From positions 4,988,181-5,052,180 of the forward strand of contig NC_090612.1 in the NCBI RefSeq assembly GCF_004359215.1: 64,000 nucleotides of DNA, read 5' to 3'. Position numbers and translations under genes: made by a program. Every line of letters begins with the position of its first letter. Position 1 is the first letter of the stretch. Source of the DNA: Bremia lactucae. Lineage: Eukaryota > Oomycota > Peronosporomycetes > Peronosporales > Peronosporaceae. Of the stretch, positions 60,764-64,000 are shown piece by piece. The notes beneath the pieces were generated by a model. It saw only the letters and a list, made by a program, of their open reading frames with translations, was not told where the DNA came from and did no database searches.

Positions 60764-60835
60764 TGTAGCGGGGTGTCCCGTTACATAAGTATCAAATCCT
60801 ATAAGATAATTAATAACTAAATTTCTAATGAGAGA
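60764..60835 (+). repeat. Family D 3' LTR, truncated
   Basis: Begins TGTAGCGGGGTGTCCCGTTAC after a purine run and is homologous in its first 40 bases to family B LTRs. It is lost at the join with the B4 fragment near 60835-60860. Confidence 0.7.
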
Positions 60836-61294
60836 AAAAAATAAAGAAGTGCAATATTATTATATTCACCTTCGCATGACAGCTGGGAGCCTCATTCCCT
60901 GCTCGTTGTTGACGTTGAGGGCCTCGTCCGTCAGTATGACGAGACCCATCCGATGGATCAGAAAGTCCATCGGAAAATACGCGCCCCTGGCGCTTGAATT
61001 GATTGCAAAACGTTATTCTCATTGCGCATCTCGATAGAGATGCGAGCTCTTTACCAGGGCGAAGAAAGGGATCAGACATCCCCTTTTACTCGTTTCGTGT
61101 TGTCGACACAACACGGACAGGGGATCACCCTACGTGAGGTATGGAAGTCTCGCCTCACGAGATAACCGATGCAATATAATCCTTGCACCGGTTAAGTTTG
61201 TTTATTATACTTAACTTGGATCGCGTTAAGTCTTTGAAACAAAGCTTCGCGCCATTGTATTTGACATTGCGAATAACCGCGTTCCAGACTTGCA

Positions 61295-62034
61295 TCAATG
61301 AGATTTTATATCGCTTGTTGTTGCCACTATACCATCGATGTTTAAGATTAGCATCGAGATAAAAATCTTCCTCAGCGCGAAAGTTCTTCGCGCTGGTACA
61401 AGGCCATGTTGCCTTGTCGCAATTAATAAAAAATATTTATTCTGAAGAGTTGTCTCCTCAGACAAGCTTCTGACTAGCCGTTCGAGCAAAAGCCATGGCT
61501 TTATCTCAGGGGAAAGAGGAGACATTACTTTGTCTGCACTCCCCTGAGAGGTACCCACTGAAGCGGGGGTACCACAAGAACTTTTATTACGATGGCTTAC
61601 GCCATCGTCATCACCACGCACATAGACAAGTGCAGGTGACAGAGACGGTGCTGGCGATGAGGAATCAACCTTAGCGTCAGAACCAAACATGCTATAGCGA
61701 ACGCTTTTAGCGCTTTTATCCGATTGAGCCCCCTTCATTCGAAGGCTCATAGTCAGCCGCCTTACGACGATCAGGCGACTGTTCTGCTCTCCCCGAGTCG
61801 GCCATTTCGTCTGCCAAAGAGGGGTCGCATTCACGAGGTTACTCACCACGTGCACCCACAACATCTAGTGTTGCGGGAGTAGATGATACTACGGCAGACG
61901 AAACGTCTGCCGCAAGAGATAAAAATGCGTCGCCCGCGGCTGCATGTACCGTAGTTGAAGGGGCCGCACTGTTCGCACACCGCAGTAGCTGAAGGTGCCG
62001 CACTGTTCGCACACCGCATGGACTCGTTAACCAT
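61295..62034 (-). pseudogene. aORF2 copy of fragment B4
   Basis: ATG at 62034 (MVNESMRCANSAAPSATAV), a short internal duplication of the ANSAAPS segment, then the disordered stretch and, at 61295-61864, a 189-residue open frame with YSMFGSDAKVDSSSPAPS and LSPEIKPWLLLERLVRSLSE, NGIVA-like core to SDIKSH. More continuous than in B2, with fewer breaks between disordered part and core. Confidence 0.5.
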
Positions 62035-62138
62035 GCGATAGAATGAAAATGATCGTTCTATCGTTTTCAATTAAGTGGTCTCATAGAGACCACTCTATTC
62101 AATGACATTCAGAGTGATTGTCGTTTAAGGAGGGGTGA

Positions 62139-62488
62139 TGTAACGGGGTGTATAGTTACATGAAATTAACACTTAAAGGTTGTTAATTAATATATTATCT
62201 AATTAAAACCTTTAAGTGTTAATTTCACCTTTTAGATAAAATATTATCTAAGAGATAGATAATGATTGGTGAATATTACTTTACGTAGTAATATTCGGAA
62301 AGCTTATAAATGGTAGATTTAGGCCATTATCGCTACTTGCTCCGCGGTCCAGTCAGCACTGGACGCGCGCAAAGAGAGATACAGATAAGACTTTATTATA
62401 AGTTTTGGATTAGTTTATAATTAAGTAAGTATGAAAAAGATAGAAATAGAACAACTTAATTATATTAAATACAATTTTTACTTTTAAT
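62139..62488 (+). repeat. Fragment B4 3' LTR with internal inverted duplication
   Basis: Starts TGTAACGG. At about 62161-62228, GAAATTAACACTTAAAGGTT is followed by its reverse complement AACCTTTAAGTGTTAATTTC-like sequence, an insertion unique to this LTR. It ends in an AT-rich segment at the junction. Confidence 0.78.
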
Positions 62489-62710
62489 ATGGGTTATCCC
62501 TGTCCGTGTTGTGCCGACAAAACGAAACGAGTGAAAGGGGACGTTTAATCCCTTTCTTCAACCTGGGGAAGGACTCGCATCTCTATCAAGATGCGCTAGG
62601 CGATTGACGTTTTGCAATATAAGCGCCAGAGGCGCGTGTTTTTCGATGGACCTTGTTATCCATCGGATAGGTCTCGTCATACTGACGGATGAGGCCCTCT
62701 ACGTCAACAA

Positions 62711-62980
62711 TTATCTAAGAAGAGGTTCCCAGCCATCATGTGAAGGTGGATAACCGCGCCAGCGAACAAGATAAATCGTTCGCTGCCCCGTCACATCACG
62801 GTGGTTTAGAATACGTTTCACAAGGAAACGTTGACCACCTTGGAAATCCACCAATGGTTGTGGTTGAGGAGGAAAAATCAGATCCGAACCGTGTGTCGGA
62901 TCTAAAGTCGAAGATCGACAAACTCGACCGCTACCTCCATGTATTGGAGGAGGTTCTTGATCGAGCGCGGTAAGCTTCAC
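62711..62980 (-). pseudogene. Fragment B5 chromodomain in the original frame
   Basis: The minus-strand frame reads RVCRSSTLDPTHGSDLIF, FLVKRILNHRDVTGQRTIYL and VRWRGYPPSHDGWEPLL without the shift found in B2 and B3. It is the best family B chromodomain in the window and shows how the domain joins the linker in sense. Confidence 0.78.
62853..62973 (+). pseudogene. aORF1 copy of fragment B5
   Basis: The plus strand here is opposite to B5 pol. From about 62853 it reads MVVVEEEKSDPNRVSDLKSK, IDKLDRYLHVLEEVLDRA and a stop, homologous to the start of aORF1 in B2. Later parts are broken. Confidence 0.45.
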
Positions 62981-63462
62981 TCGTTAAAACGACGGTAAGG
63001 TTCAACATATCGCGCGGTTGGAAGACCGTTCGAAAAGTGCGTACTCAATATTGGAGTACGAATGGAAGTATCACGCTCTTCGTGACGAGCTGTCGTCAGC
63101 TTATCGCGATTTCAAGGAACTTCGAATTCGGCATGAGAATTTCTAAACTCAACATGAGAGTCTAGTCCGCAATCACAAGAATCTTTTGGGGATTTGAAAG
63201 GGTGGTCAAATCCGTCCGCGGAAGAAACGCGTACTAATAGTACGGGTGGAGCCGACCAACGTAAAACGTAGGATGCGTTCGCATTCTTTGTGGCAATTCT
63301 ATCGTGTGCGCATTGCCTCTGTGATGCAGTACACGGAATGGCTTAACTAACTTGGGTAGTAGTTACTGCTACCGACATTAGTGACAACACGGTTAGGTAA
63401 GTTTATCGTAGAGAGTAGTACTAGGACATTAATTCGACCCAAAGACATATGAGTCGCGCAAC

Positions 63463-63963
63463 TCAAGGCTTAGTGCCCAAGTTTTGGCACGACCTGCCAA
63501 ATTGGACTGAGCAAATGCGACTTGCATTTGCTCGTCGACGATATGACGAGCCTTTATGGCATCGTCCGACTCGACAAACCTTTTTTAGAGGGCGTCTGGG
63601 GGCATCTTCTTCGACTCCTGCATACTTAGAGATATCTATCTTTAAGATTCCGGGACGACGCGTGTGTGTCATCCCAGCCACAGGGGTCTGTACCTGTTGT
63701 AACCTCAACAGTTCTGCCTGTTGACAGTTTTGCTGATTAAGCAAGGCTACATTCTCTTTCGCATCGTCAAGTTCATGTTGTATGAACTTGGCGATGGCTG
63801 ATTGGAGAGTATCTCTGTCTGAACTGGACAGCATGGCCAATATGGCATCATTCCCTATGGTCAAACTCATTCGTTCGACCGCACTCCTTTCAATGTCACT
63901 TAGAAATGAGTAGCTATCACGCGAAACATGACGCGTATTTCCATTATTATCTAACATGTCCAT
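63463..63963 (-). pseudogene. Fragment B5 gag, truncated
   Basis: Starts MDMLDNNGNTRHVSRDSYSF and keeps the coiled QQNCQQAELLRLQQVQ stretch. The capsid domain is interrupted by a frame change near 63600 and lost at the deletion. The further upstream start at 63978 is a GTG and was not used. Confidence 0.78.
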
Positions 63964-64000
63964 GTTAGATGATAGCACTATGGTAGTTGGACGGACTACA

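Larger units (their letters stand above)
55890..60835 (+). mobile_element. Family D gypsy element, internally deleted
   Basis: The tail of a 5' LTR ends CCTGTTACA at 56043, followed by a GGGTAGCACTTC primer-like site. Then come decayed gag (from 56103), knuckle (about 57060-57115), a fusion into the RT connection segment at about 57330 (protease and most RT deleted), RNase H (57960-58250), integrase C-terminal domain (58600-58870), chromodomain and an antisense gene. A 3' LTR starts TGTAGCGG at 60764 after the purine run AAGGAGGGGG and is cut at about 60835 by family B sequence. Related to family B but clearly diverged. Confidence 0.75.
60863..62488 (+). mobile_element. Family B fragment B4 (chromodomain to 3' LTR)
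   Basis: Collinear with about 16010-17640 of B2: chromodomain remainder, antisense aORF2 (minus, about 61080-62034), a purine run (AAGGAGGGG) and a 3' LTR from 62139. The LTR is cut at about 62488, where an inverted fragment begins. There is no left half of this element. Confidence 0.8.
62489..64000 (-). mobile_element. Family B fragment B5, inverted and internally deleted
   Basis: On the minus strand, gag begins at the ATG 63963 and runs to about 63440. It is then joined to the integrase C-terminal domain, aORF1 region and chromodomain (63430-62490), skipping protease, RT, RNase H and the integrase core. It meets B4 head-on at about 62488. The window ends in its 5' leader. Confidence 0.8.

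Noticed and set aside
1..64000. CRISPR arrays, rRNA genes, tRNA genes
   Set aside because: No regularly spaced identical repeats and no recognisable RNA gene were seen; tRNA detection by eye is unreliable, so a scan would be needed to be sure.

Overview
The window reads as nuclear DNA of an oomycete, probably a downy mildew or close relative (Peronosporaceae). Supporting evidence is a set of long, intron-poor protein genes lying close together, a small secreted protein with a QxLR motif typical of oomycete effector repertoires, a large MyTH4-FERM myosin, a CEP295/ALMS-family centriolar gene, and massive Ty3/gypsy (chromovirus-like) retrotransposon layers around two short gene islands. The species cannot be fixed from sequence alone.

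Layout. 1-17709 is transposon territory: a minus-strand gypsy element (family A, 5' LTR-gag-protease), inverted scraps of family B pol, a Ty1/copia RNase H scrap, a Pogo/Tigger DNA transposon with both terminal inverted repeats, a truncated family B element (B1), a MULE-like scrap, and an end-to-end family B element (B2, 9803-17709). Gene island 1 (18171-27721) holds a SIRT6/7-type sirtuin, a 2,220-residue MyTH4-FERM myosin and two inverted, convergent thioredoxin-fold genes (CGGC and CGDC active sites). 28890-35580 is a family A LTR remnant invaded by element B3, which carries a 465-base N gap. Gene island 2 (36138-46794) holds the candidate effector, a two-exon coiled-coil protein, a Stealth/GNPTAB-type sugar-phosphotransferase, a weak three-exon hypothetical gene and the CEP295-like gene, whose C-terminal ALMS motif is broken by stop codons. 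From 47354 to the end are more gypsy elements: family C, an inverted family C 3' end, family D, and two opposed family B fragments (B4, B5).

The most unusual signal concerns the gypsy elements themselves. In families B, C and D the strand opposite to pol carries reading frames at two fixed places. One, between the integrase C-terminal domain and the chromodomain, encodes a coiled coil (aORF1). The other, between the chromodomain and the 3' LTR, encodes a protein starting about 105-156 bases from the LTR and sharing an APEKxPW-type core across families (aORF2). B2 and B3 also share the same loss of the reverse transcriptase YxDD motif and the same chromodomain frameshift, although their other parts differ, which points to amplification of a dead master, recombination, or mosaic assembly around the gaps at 9007 and 31330-31794.

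The host genes do not form one pathway. They are housekeeping or cytoskeletal genes plus one secreted candidate effector at the border of the transposon-rich block, a placement common in oomycete genomes. Many open frames used by simple ORF calling begin at TTG or GTG; starts here were moved to the first supported ATG.
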